Source: an uncultured Pseudomonadota bacterium (GTDB taxonomy: Bacteria; Myxococcota_A; UBA9160; PR03). From it: a stretch of 64,000 bases of DNA. Below, piece by piece: positions 15,990 through 23,158 of this stretch. Within the stretch, counting starts at the first letter, position 1. The number at the start of each line of letters is the position of its first letter. A model generated the notes under the pieces. It searched no databases and was not told the DNA's origin. It saw nothing but the letters and a program-made list of their open reading frames with translations. The stretch covers positions 1 through 64,000 of the forward strand of contig CAADGG010000073.1 of NCBI GenBank assembly GCA_900696485.1, in the 5' to 3' direction. The translations under genes were made by a program, and so were the position numbers.

Positions 15990-17186
15990 ATTTCTCCCGA
16001 CCGATCACGAGCCACTCTCGGCGTCCTGTTCGGGGTCGTGATCGTCGATCTGATCGGCTTCGGCATCGTGATGCCGGTGCTGCCGTATCTCGTGAAGTCC
16101 CAGGGAGCCAGCGGTACGCAGCTCGGTGTGATCTCGATGGGATACGCCGCGGCCCAACTGGTCTGCGCGCCGCTCTGGGGCCGGCTCTCGGACCGGATCG
16201 GCCGACGCCCCGTTATGCTGCTCACGATCGCCGGCACGGCGCTGTCGCTGCTGGCGCTCGGCTTCGCGGCGTCGCTCCCGTGGATCCTGGCGGCGCGGGT
16301 GCTCTCCGGCGCGTTCGCCGCGAACATCAGCGTGGCGTCGGCGTACGTGGCGGACGTGACCGCGCCGTCCGAGCGCACGCGCTGGATGGGGCTGCTCGGC
16401 GCGTCGTTCGGGGTCGGTTTCGTGCTGGGGCCGGCGATCGGCGGTCTGCTGGCGCCGTACGGGTACGGCGTCCCGATGTTCGCCGCCGCCGGACTCGCCG
16501 TCCTCAACTGGGGCCATGCGCTCGTGTCGCTGCGCGAGCCGCCGGAGCGGGTGGCCGCGGCGCCGACGGACGGCCTTGCGAGCGGTCGCTTCGGCGAGCT
16601 CCGAGATCCCGCCGTGCGCCGCCTGTGCGTCGCGAACCTCGTCTTCTCGATCGCCGTCACGCAGCTCGAGACGATGTTCCAGTACTTCATGGACGATCGC
16701 TTCGGCTGGGACGCACGCGAGGTGGCGTTCATCCTGGTCGGCATGGCGGTCGTCATGGGGGTCGTTCAGGGCGGCGGCATGAAGGCGCTCTCGGCACGCG
16801 TTTCCGAGCGCGCCCTGGTGAGCGCCGGGAGCGCGGCGCTGGCCGTGGCGTTTCTCATGTTGCCGCGCATGCCGTCCGTCGCGCCATTGATGTTTCCCCT
16901 CGTCCTGGCCGCGGTGGGTCGCGGCGTTGCGCAGCCGGCGCTGATGAGTCTCGCCTCCCTCGCGGCGCCGCCCGCGCGGCGCGGCAGCGTCATGGGGGTC
17001 TTCCAGTCGGCGGGGTCACTGGCGCGCGTGATCGGGCCGCTCGCCGCCGGCCTGCTCTACGACCGTGCGATCGCGGCGCCGTTCCTGCTGGCGGCCGTGC
17101 TGCTCGCCGCGGTGGCGGTCCTCGGGCGCGGACTGCCGGGCCGGCTCGTCGGACCCGCTGCCGTCGAGGAGCCGGGGATCGCCTAG
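15990..17186 (+). CDS. MFS transporter (TetA/multidrug-type), apparent ATT start
   Basis: A twelve-helix major facilitator protein of 398 residues if started at ATT 15990. The helix 1 pattern DLIGFGIVMPVLPYL, the loop 2-3 motif GRLSDRIGRRPVMLL and the helix 5 motif GASFGVGFVLGPAIGG are those of the TetA-like drug/H+ antiporter group. The first GTG in frame (16038) falls inside helix 1 and would delete half of it. Upstream the frame is open only back to the cyoE stop and has no ATG, GTG or TTG. ATT 15990 has GAGGA at 15979-15983, six bases before it, and gives the natural N-terminus ISPDRSRATLGVLFG. The gene sits between heme O synthase and DUF420, so it may be co-transcribed with oxidase biogenesis genes. 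Its substrate is unknown. Confidence 0.8.
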   Translation: MSPDRSRATLGVLFGVVIVDLIGFGIVMPVLPYLVKSQGASGTQLGVISMGYAAAQLVCAPLWGRLSDRIGRRPVMLLTIAGTALSLLALGFAASLPWILAARVLSGAFAANISVASAYVADVTAPSERTRWMGLLGASFGVGFVLGPAIGGLLAPYGYGVPMFAAAGLAVLNWGHALVSLREPPERVAAAPTDGLASGRFGELRDPAVRRLCVANLVFSIAVTQLETMFQYFMDDRFGWDAREVAFILVGMAVVMGVVQGGGMKALSARVSERALVSAGSAALAVAFLMLPRMPSVAPLMFPLVLAAVGRGVAQPALMSLASLAAPPARRGSVMGVFQSAGSLARVIGPLAAGLLYDRAIAAPFLLAAVLLAAVAVLGRGLPGRLVGPAAVEEPGIA

Positions 17187-17218
17187 TGCCTCGCCGGCTG
17201 GCTGCTAAGCCTTCGACC

Positions 17219-17653
17219 ATGGACCTGTCCTGGCTGCCGGCCGTCAATGCCACGCTGAACGCCATCGCGGCCGTGCTGCTGGTCCGCGGCCGCTGGCTGG
17301 CGCGCGCCGGCCGGCGCGATGCGCACCGGCGGACCATGATGGCCGCCTTCGCGGTTTCGAGCCTGTTCCTGGTGCTCTACGTGCTGCACAAGGCGTCGCG
17401 GGATTTCGAGAACACCACGTTCCAGGCCACGGGTCTGGCGAAGACCGCCTATCTGGTGCTGCTGTTCTCCCACGTATCACTGGCGATCACGGTGCCGCCG
17501 TTGGCGATCGCGCTGATCGTGCTCGGTCTGCGGGGGCGCTTCGAGCGGCATCGCCGGCTGGCGCGCTGGGCCTGGCCGATCTGGCTGTACGTCTCGGTGA
17601 CGGGTGTTGCGATCTATTGGCTGCTCTACCGGATCGACCCGGTTTCGGCCTGA
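17219..17653 (+). CDS. DUF420 membrane protein (CtaM-like oxidase assembly factor)
   Basis: A 144-residue protein with four membrane helices (about residues 4-22, 42-60, 80-100 and 118-136) and conserved polar positions inside them, including the His of YVLHKASRD and of LLFSHVSLA. This is the DUF420 pattern. In Firmicutes the DUF420 protein CtaM is needed to mature aa3-type heme-copper oxidases, and the oxidase operon directly downstream fits that role. The ATG at 17219 begins MDLSWLPAVNATLNA. It follows the MFS gene by 32 bases. A heme or copper role is inference from the family. Confidence 0.8.
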   Translation: MDLSWLPAVNATLNAIAAVLLVRGRWLARAGRRDAHRRTMMAAFAVSSLFLVLYVLHKASRDFENTTFQATGLAKTAYLVLLFSHVSLAITVPPLAIALIVLGLRGRFERHRRLARWAWPIWLYVSVTGVAIYWLLYRIDPVSA

Positions 17654-17991
17654 GGTCCGGTGCTGCGGCCGGCTTCTGGCCCGCTCTCCCCAGCGCCCGA
17701 AGCGCCGGCGAATTCGGGGCTTCGGAGCACCGGGCGGTGTCTTGTCGACCTCCCCTCGGCTTGCTACTCCCCATGCCGCACCATCGAAGCGGGACTCGGC
17801 GTGCGTCGCGGCTACTCTGCTCCGGCAGCCCCGAAGCCCGGATCTCGAGGCCGCTCGCGTTGATCTTGCGCTCGTCGATCTTGTTCTCGTTCTCGTCGAA
17901 CCTGGCGGACCGCCCGATGCCCGATCCCACGCGATCCGGCGGCGTGCCAGACGCGGTGTCACAAGGCCTCCGGCCGCACGTCGAGGGATGG
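17654..17991. other. Intergenic leader upstream of the cytochrome oxidase operon
   Basis: 338 bases without a supportable gene. The cytochrome c frame stays open through much of it but lacks a signal peptide or domain until 17992. A CT-rich patch with repeated ctcg/ttct elements lies at 17868-17904. I see no convincing promoter hexamers, but the gap is the natural place for the oxidase operon promoter. Confidence 0.5.
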
Positions 17992-18705
17992 ATGGGACTC
18001 CACCGGAACGTCTTCCGCTGCTTCGCCCGCCTGCTGCCGGTCCTGCTCGCGCTGGGGTCGCTGCCCCCGGGCCCGGCCCGGGCCGCCGACGAGGCGCGCG
18101 GGGCCCAGCTCTACCAGTTCTGTGGCCAATGCCACGGCGCGGCCGGGGCCGGGAACCAGACCTACCTCGCTCCCGCCATCGCCGGTCTGCCGGAGTGGTA
18201 CGTGCTCGCGCAGCTGCAGAACTTCTTCACCGGCCGGCGCGGCATGCACCCGGACGATGTCGCCGGGCTCCGGATGTTCCCGATGGCCCGGGCCTTCCGG
18301 GGCGAGACCTCCGATGCCGACATGCAGGCCGTGGCGGCGCACGTTGCGACGCTGCCCGCGCCGACGCCGCCCACGACGCTCGCCAGCGGCGATCCGGTTC
18401 GTGGCGCCGGCTACTTCCAGGTCTGCGTCGCGTGCCATGGCGCCGACGCCAACGGCAACGAGGCGCTGAAGGCGCCGCCGCTCCGCCAGCAGCACGACTG
18501 GTACCTGCTCTCGTCCCTGCAGCGATACAAGGACGGCGTGCGCGGCAACGACCCGCGCAACACCGACGCCCAGATCATGCGCGGCATGGCCGGCACGCTG
18601 ACCGATGAGCAGGCGATGAAGGACGTGATCGCCTACATCCGCTCGCTCGGCGGCCCGCCGGTCAGCGCTGCCTCGGCTTCCGCTCCGATCCCCGAGGGAG
18701 ACTAG
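17992..18705 (+). CDS. Secreted diheme cytochrome c (cytochrome c4/c553-like)
   Basis: A 237-residue exported protein. Residues 1-32 form a signal peptide (basic start, Leu-rich core, PARA-A cleavage). Two heme c attachment sites, CGQCH at 44-48 and CVACH at 146-150, belong to two similar halves, each with a distal Met candidate. The arrangement is that of a cytochrome c4-type electron carrier, probably the donor to the CuA site of the oxidase encoded next. The ATG at 17992 has GAGGG at 17983-17987 in front. The frame is open upstream, but that part has no export signal. The stop is two bases before the small membrane peptide gene. Confidence 0.9.
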   Translation: MGLHRNVFRCFARLLPVLLALGSLPPGPARAADEARGAQLYQFCGQCHGAAGAGNQTYLAPAIAGLPEWYVLAQLQNFFTGRRGMHPDDVAGLRMFPMARAFRGETSDADMQAVAAHVATLPAPTPPTTLASGDPVRGAGYFQVCVACHGADANGNEALKAPPLRQQHDWYLLSSLQRYKDGVRGNDPRNTDAQIMRGMAGTLTDEQAMKDVIAYIRSLGGPPVSAASASAPIPEGD

Positions 18706-18707
18706 CG

Positions 18708-18812
18708 ATGGCCAAGGAGTACGAGCCGGACGATCTGGCCTGGCGGACCTTCCTGATCACGGCGGTGGGCGTGTGTGGTTTCGTCGCCGTCGTGTTCCTC
18801 TTCATCCTCTGA
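18708..18812 (+). CDS. 34-residue single-helix membrane peptide in the oxidase operon
   Basis: A very short gene starting at ATG 18708, two bases after the cytochrome c stop, and ending 10 bases before coxB. The product is MAKEYEPDDLAWRT followed by a single membrane helix (residues 14-34) containing one Cys (C23). The acidic start and lone helix resemble the small accessory subunits found with heme-copper oxidases (CcoQ- or CtaF-like in size, not in sequence). It has no separate promoter space and is clearly embedded in the operon. The function is unknown; a stabilising subunit is the simplest guess. Confidence 0.75.
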   Translation: MAKEYEPDDLAWRTFLITAVGVCGFVAVVFLFIL

Positions 18813-18822
18813 GGCGAAGCGC

Positions 18823-19521
18823 ATGCTCGAACGACTCCTTCCCGTCGCATCCACGTCCGCCGGCGACATCGATTTCGTCTTCTCGCTGATCTTCTGGCTG
18901 GTGGGCTTCTGGCTGCTGGTCGCGGAGTTGGTGTTCTTCTGGCTGATCGTCCGCTATCGCAGACGAGACGGGCAGCGCGCGCAGTACATCACCGGCGAGC
19001 TGAAGAGTGAGAAGCGCTGGATCACGATTCCGCACCTGCTGGTGCTCGCCTGCGACGTCTTCATCATCTTCTTCGCCGTGCGGGTCTGGTACGACGTCAA
19101 GCAGGCGCTGCCGACAGCGCCGGAGCAGCAGACGGTCCGGATCGTCGCGCAGCAGTGGGCCTGGACCTTCTTCCATCCGGGTCCGGACGGACAGCTCGAT
19201 ACGCCGGATGACATCGTCAAGGTGAACGAGTTGCACGTGGAAGTGGACAAGCTCTATCACTTCCAGCTCACGGCCAAGGACGTGCTGCACAGTTTCTCCG
19301 TGCCCGTGTTCCGGCTCAAGCAGGACGCGATCCCCGGCCGCGTGATCGTCGGCTGGTTCGAGCCCACGAAGACCGGCGAGTTCGACATCCAGTGCACGGA
19401 GATCTGCGGGATCGGCCACGGGCTGATGCCGGCGCGCATCCACATCGAGACCCCCGAACAGCACGCCTCCTGGATGGCCGAGCACGGTGAGATCTCCGTC
19501 GCGGCGGTCACGGGCCGCTAG
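18823..19521 (+). CDS. coxB: Cytochrome c oxidase subunit II (CuA)
   Basis: A 232-residue subunit with two membrane hairpin helices (about 18-43 and 68-88) and a periplasmic cupredoxin domain. The binuclear CuA site is complete: H156 in LHSFSVP, then C191, E193, C195, H199 and M202 in CTEICGIGHGLM. The conserved Trp/aromatic entry patch (AQQWAWTFF) is present. E63, in KSEKRW, lines up with the Glu at the mouth of the K-channel in classical oxidases. The ATG at 18823 places helix 1 properly; an upstream in-frame GTG overlaps the peptide gene. There is no fused cytochrome c domain, consistent with the separate diheme cytochrome upstream. Confidence 0.95.
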   Translation: MLERLLPVASTSAGDIDFVFSLIFWLVGFWLLVAELVFFWLIVRYRRRDGQRAQYITGELKSEKRWITIPHLLVLACDVFIIFFAVRVWYDVKQALPTAPEQQTVRIVAQQWAWTFFHPGPDGQLDTPDDIVKVNELHVEVDKLYHFQLTAKDVLHSFSVPVFRLKQDAIPGRVIVGWFEPTKTGEFDIQCTEICGIGHGLMPARIHIETPEQHASWMAEHGEISVAAVTGR

Positions 19522-19539
19522 CGCAGGCGAGGAAGACCC

Positions 19540-21255
19540 ATGGCTGAATCGATTCCGGTGGCTCCGTCGCCCGCGCGCGCCCACGATCACGAGCATCCTG
19601 CAGAGCCGGGTTTCATCCGGAAGTACCTGCTGTCCACCGACCACAAGGTGATCGGCCTGCAGTACATGTTCACCGGCATGGCGATGGCGCTGCTCGGTGG
19701 CTTCCTGGCCTACGTGTTCCGGATGCAGCTCGCGTTTCCCGGCATCGACGTGCCGCTGTTCGGGGTCGTTTCGCCGAACGAGTACAACTCGCTGATCACC
19801 AACCACGGCGCGATCATGATCTTCTGGGTCGCCATGCCGGTGCTGATCGCGGCCTTCGGCAACTACCTGATCCCGCTGATGATCGGCGCGGACGACATGG
19901 CGTTCCCGAGGCTGAACCGGCTCTCGTACCAGCTCTTCCTGGTGAGCGCGCTGGTGCTGTTGGCCTCCTTCTTCGTCGAGGGCGGCGCCTTTGGCGGCGC
20001 GTGGACGATGTATCCGCCACTGTCGGCCAGCAGCGAGTTCAATCAGACGCCGCTCGGTACGACGCTGTTCATCTGCGCGGTCGCACTCGAATTCGTGGCC
20101 TTCCTGATGGGCGGCATCAACTTCGTCACGACCACGATGAACAGTCGTGCCCCCGGGATGCGGATGTACGACATCCCGATGGTCGTCTGGATGATCGTGC
20201 TCGCGAGCATCCTGTTCATGGCTTCGGTCGGACCGCTGGTTGCCGGCGCCGTCATGCTGCTCTTCGATCACACGCTTGGCACGGCGTTCTTCGACCCGCA
20301 GCGGGGCGGCGACCCGATCCTGTGGCAGCACCTGTTCTGGTTCTTCGGGCACCCCGAGGTCTACGTGGTGCTGCTGCCGGCCGTCGGCATCGTGGCCGAG
20401 ATCATCACCGTCTTCGCGCGCAAGAAGCTCTTCGCCTACAAGACCGTCCTCTACACCGCCTTCGGCACCGGGGTGCTCTCGTTCACGGTCTGGGCGCACC
20501 ATCAGTTCATCGCCGGCATCGACCCCCGCATGGCCAACGTCTTCACGATCACGACACTGCTGATCTCGGTGCCGATCGCCGAAATGATGTTCGTGTACAT
20601 CGCGACGCTGTACGGCGGCTCGATCCAGCTGGCCACCCCGATGCTGTGGGCGCTCGCGTTCATCGCCGAGTTCCTGATCGGCGGTGTCACCGGCATCTTC
20701 CTCGGCGCCAGCGGCTCGGACATCTACCTGCACGACACCTACTTCGTGCTGGCCCATTTCCATTACACGTTCTTTCCGATCGCGATCATCGGAAGCTTCG
20801 CCGCGATCAGTTACTGGTACCCGAAGATGTTCGGGCGCATGTTGAACGAGACGCTCGGCAAGATCCATTTCTGGGGCACCGTGATCCCGTTCAACACGAT
20901 CTTCATTCCGCTCTTCGTGCTGGGCGCCGCCGGCGAGCACCGGCGGATCTGGGATTTCGCGCAGTTCCCGGAGCTAGCCTCGGAGCCGCTGCGCAACCTC
21001 GACAAGGTGGCCACGGTCTCGCTGGTGATCATGCTGGCGTTCCAGGCGGTCTTCCTGTTCAACTTCTTCTGGAGCCTGCGCCGCGGCCAGAAGGCCGGGA
21101 AGAACCCGTGGCACGCGAACACGCTCGAGTGGACGACGGAATCGCCGCCGCCGCACGGCAACTGGAAGCAGATGCCGACGGTCTACCGCGGGCCCTACGA
21201 GTACAGCGTCCCCGGCCGCGATGCGGATTTCTGGCCGCAGAACGAGCCGGCCTGA
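19540..21255 (+). CDS. coxA: Cytochrome c oxidase subunit I with altered K-channel
   Basis: A 571-residue twelve-helix heme-copper subunit. Key residues visible are the heme a ligand H89 (NHGAIM), D119 of the D-channel (GADDMAFPR), H271 and the cross-linked Y275 with E273 (HPEVY), CuB ligands H320/H321 (WAHHQF), and the heme ligands in HDTYFVLAHFHYTFF. These are A-type landmarks and the D-channel appears intact. In the K-channel, residues matching bovine S255, T316 and K319 are A286, I346 and M349, with glutamates at 287 and 348 beside them. The alignment from the HH pair is gap-free, so the loss is real unless the assembly is wrong. The overall operon resembles the alternative CoxMNOP oxidase of rhizobia. 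Confidence 0.95.
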   Translation: MAESIPVAPSPARAHDHEHPAEPGFIRKYLLSTDHKVIGLQYMFTGMAMALLGGFLAYVFRMQLAFPGIDVPLFGVVSPNEYNSLITNHGAIMIFWVAMPVLIAAFGNYLIPLMIGADDMAFPRLNRLSYQLFLVSALVLLASFFVEGGAFGGAWTMYPPLSASSEFNQTPLGTTLFICAVALEFVAFLMGGINFVTTTMNSRAPGMRMYDIPMVVWMIVLASILFMASVGPLVAGAVMLLFDHTLGTAFFDPQRGGDPILWQHLFWFFGHPEVYVVLLPAVGIVAEIITVFARKKLFAYKTVLYTAFGTGVLSFTVWAHHQFIAGIDPRMANVFTITTLLISVPIAEMMFVYIATLYGGSIQLATPMLWALAFIAEFLIGGVTGIFLGASGSDIYLHDTYFVLAHFHYTFFPIAIIGSFAAISYWYPKMFGRMLNETLGKIHFWGTVIPFNTIFIPLFVLGAAGEHRRIWDFAQFPELASEPLRNLDKVATVSLVIMLAFQAVFLFNFFWSLRRGQKAGKNPWHANTLEWTTESPPPHGNWKQMPTVYRGPYEYSVPGRDADFWPQNEPA

Positions 21256-21296
21256 TCACGCGGCGAAGCCGCTGCTCCGAACCGAGAGGAACACGG

Positions 21297-21872
21297 ATGT
21301 CCGCCCGACCGATTGCCACGACCCGATCTGCCGCCGGGATGCCGACCGGGCGGCTGGCCGTATGGTGGGTCATCGCCTCGGAGATCGTGATCTTCGGGGG
21401 GCTCCTGGGCTCCTACGTGATGTTCCGGCTCGGCCACGACGCGTTCGCGGATCAGGCGGCGCATACGAATACGTGGATCGGCGCCTTCAACACCTTCGTG
21501 CTGCTCACGTCGAGCCTGTTCGCCGTGCTCGGGCACAAGGCGGCCGACGCCGGCGACGGCCGCCGGGCGGCGCGCATGCTCTACCTCACCGCGGCGGGCG
21601 GGATGATCTTCCTGACGGCGAAGGCCTTCGAGTGGACGACCGAGATCCAGCACGGCTTCACGATCTCCGCGCACACCTTCTGGTCGTTCTATTACACGGC
21701 CGCCGGGCTGCACGCGCTCCACGTGGTGGCCGGCATCGTGATCATGCTGATCGTGGCGGCCCAGGCCCGGAAGAACCTCGAACTCCAGCGCGTCGAGCTG
21801 ATCGGGCTCTACTGGCACTTCGTCGACGTGGTCTGGATCTTCCTCTTCCCGCTCCTCTACATCGCGAAGTGA
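21297..21872 (+). CDS. coxC: Cytochrome c oxidase subunit III, first copy
   Basis: A 191-residue protein with five membrane helices, the short form of subunit III. Conserved features are the SEIVIFGGLLGSY helix with its buried Glu, GLHALHVVAGIV, and the C-terminal YWHFVDVVWIFLFPLLY. The ATG at 21297 has GAGAGGA at 21284-21290. It follows coxA and precedes the subunit IV gene by 4 bases. Subunit III stabilises the catalytic core and influences proton uptake through the D-channel. The last helix is canonical here, in contrast to the second copy at 22293. Confidence 0.92.
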   Translation: MSARPIATTRSAAGMPTGRLAVWWVIASEIVIFGGLLGSYVMFRLGHDAFADQAAHTNTWIGAFNTFVLLTSSLFAVLGHKAADAGDGRRAARMLYLTAAGGMIFLTAKAFEWTTEIQHGFTISAHTFWSFYYTAAGLHALHVVAGIVIMLIVAAQARKNLELQRVELIGLYWHFVDVVWIFLFPLLYIAK

Positions 21873-21876
21873 AGTC

Positions 21877-22275
21877 ATGACGAGCCAGCAAGCGCACGAC
21901 TCCCATCTCGAAACCGCAGCCGCCGAGCCGCACGTGCATCACGGCAACTACGTCCGGATCTGGGTGATCCTGGTGGTGCTGCTGGTCGCCAGCGTGCTCG
22001 GCCCGATGCTCGGACATCCGATCGTGACGCTCGTCACGGCGTTCGGGATCGCGATCGTGAAGGCCTATCTGGTCGCGAAGAACTTCATGCACATCAACGT
22101 GGCGCCCCGCTTCGTGGGCTACCTCGTCGCGACCTGCCTGCTCTTCATGCTGCTCTTCTTCGCCGGGACGGCGCCCGACGTGATGCGGCTCGAGGGGACG
22201 CGCTGGGAGAAGCCCGGGTGGATCGAAGCCAATCGCTCCCATGAGGCGGGTTCTCGCGCCGCGACCGGACACTAG
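21877..22275 (+). CDS. Cytochrome c oxidase subunit IV (prokaryotic COX4 type)
   Basis: A 132-residue protein with a His-rich N-terminus (EPHVHHGNYVRIW) and three membrane helices. IAIVKAYLVAKNFMHINV is the signature of the bacterial COX4/CoxF family, where the Lys and Met/His in the second helix are conserved. It is a small accessory subunit packed on the core oxidase. The stop lies 17 bases before the second subunit III gene. Function is by family; no catalytic role is expected. Confidence 0.88.
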   Translation: MTSQQAHDSHLETAAAEPHVHHGNYVRIWVILVVLLVASVLGPMLGHPIVTLVTAFGIAIVKAYLVAKNFMHINVAPRFVGYLVATCLLFMLLFFAGTAPDVMRLEGTRWEKPGWIEANRSHEAGSRAATGH

Positions 22276-22292
22276 AGATCGGAGGCCATTTC

Positions 22293-22883
22293 GTGAATCC
22301 GCCTGCTTACGGCTCGGTCCGCGTCGTCGCCGAACAGCGCCGGGAGCCGCTCATCCCCAATGGCGTGATGGGCATGCTGATCTTCGTCGTGACCGAGGCG
22401 ATGCTGTTCGCCGGCCTGATCAGCGCATTCACGATCACCCGCAGTTCCGCCGTCGTGTGGCCCCCGCCGGGCCAGCCGCGGCTGCCGTTCGAGGCGACCG
22501 CGCTCAACACCGCCGCGCTGCTGGCCTCGGCCGCCGCGCTGATCTGGGCGCGCCGGTGCTTCGACCGCAACCGCCGGACGGCGCGTCTGCCGCTCGCGAT
22601 CGCCGTGCTCCTCGGCGCCTTCTTCGTCGTGTCCCAGGGGGCGGAATGGCTCGCGATGCTGCGGCAGGGACTGACGCTCACGTCGAGCCAGCTCGGCAGC
22701 TTTTTCTACGTGATCGTCGGTTTCCACGCGCTGCACGCGGTGGTCGCGCTCGCGGCGCTCGTCTACACGTGGGTGCGTTTGCAGCGCGGCTGGCTCGCCT
22801 CGAGCCAGCTCGGCACCGCGCAGGTGTTCTGGTACTTCGTCGCCGGCATCTGGCCGATCCTCTGGCTCGTGGTGTACCGATGA
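22293..22883 (+). CDS. Second, divergent subunit III-like protein
   Basis: A 196-residue five-helix protein related to subunit III. VTEAMLFAGLISAF holds the buried Glu and GFHALHAVVALAALVY matches the fourth helix. The final helix reads FWYFVAGIWPILW, where the canonical YWHFVD has lost its His and Asp. The start is a GTG at 22293 with GGAGG at 22280-22284. Having two subunit III-like genes flanking subunit IV recalls coxO/coxP of the alternative rhizobial oxidase. It is probably a structural subunit; whether both copies enter the same complex cannot be told from sequence. Confidence 0.85.
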   Translation: MNPPAYGSVRVVAEQRREPLIPNGVMGMLIFVVTEAMLFAGLISAFTITRSSAVVWPPPGQPRLPFEATALNTAALLASAAALIWARRCFDRNRRTARLPLAIAVLLGAFFVVSQGAEWLAMLRQGLTLTSSQLGSFFYVIVGFHALHAVVALAALVYTWVRLQRGWLASSQLGTAQVFWYFVAGIWPILWLVVYR

Positions 22884-23134
22884 CCGCTGCACGCAGCGTT
22901 CGGGCCGCCTCGGCCGGTGCCGTCGCCGTGGTCCTGCCGCGGGCCGCCTGGGCTTGCGCGGTCTGCACCGGTCAGGATGATGCCGCCGTCAGTCTGGCGA
23001 TCCTGAAAGGCACCGCGCTGCTCTCGTTGCTGCCGCTGGCGCTGATCGGAGGGCTCGTGTGGTTCCTGCGCCGGCGGGCCCGCGAGATCGAATCGGCGCG
23101 AGGCGCTTTCCGCGAGCAGGAGTCCCCTCGCTGA
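22880..23134 (+). CDS. Small CxxC membrane protein at the end of the oxidase operon
   Basis: An 84-residue protein coupled to the previous gene by an ATGA overlap. It has a signal-like N-terminus ending near WACAVCTGQDD, so a CxxC pair (C26 and C29) lies at or just after the expected cleavage site. One more membrane helix (about 45-65) and a basic tail (RRRAREIE) follow. I do not recognise a family. The CxxC exposed outside the membrane, next to a copper enzyme operon, could bind copper or act in thiol exchange during CuA assembly; this is inference only. Confidence 0.75.
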   Translation: MTAARSVRAASAGAVAVVLPRAAWACAVCTGQDDAAVSLAILKGTALLSLLPLALIGGLVWFLRRRAREIESARGAFREQESPR

Positions 23135-23158
23135 CTGGTTCCAGATGCTCCGGCGCCC

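Noticed and set aside
14867..17653. A 928-codon plus-strand frame across cyoE, the MFS gene and DUF420.
   Set aside because: It is off-frame to cyoE and the MFS gene, Arg/Pro-rich, and only its last part (DUF420, from 17219) has a real domain.
23135..23158. A terminator between the oxidase operon and leuS.
   Set aside because: The 24-base convergent gap has no inverted repeat.
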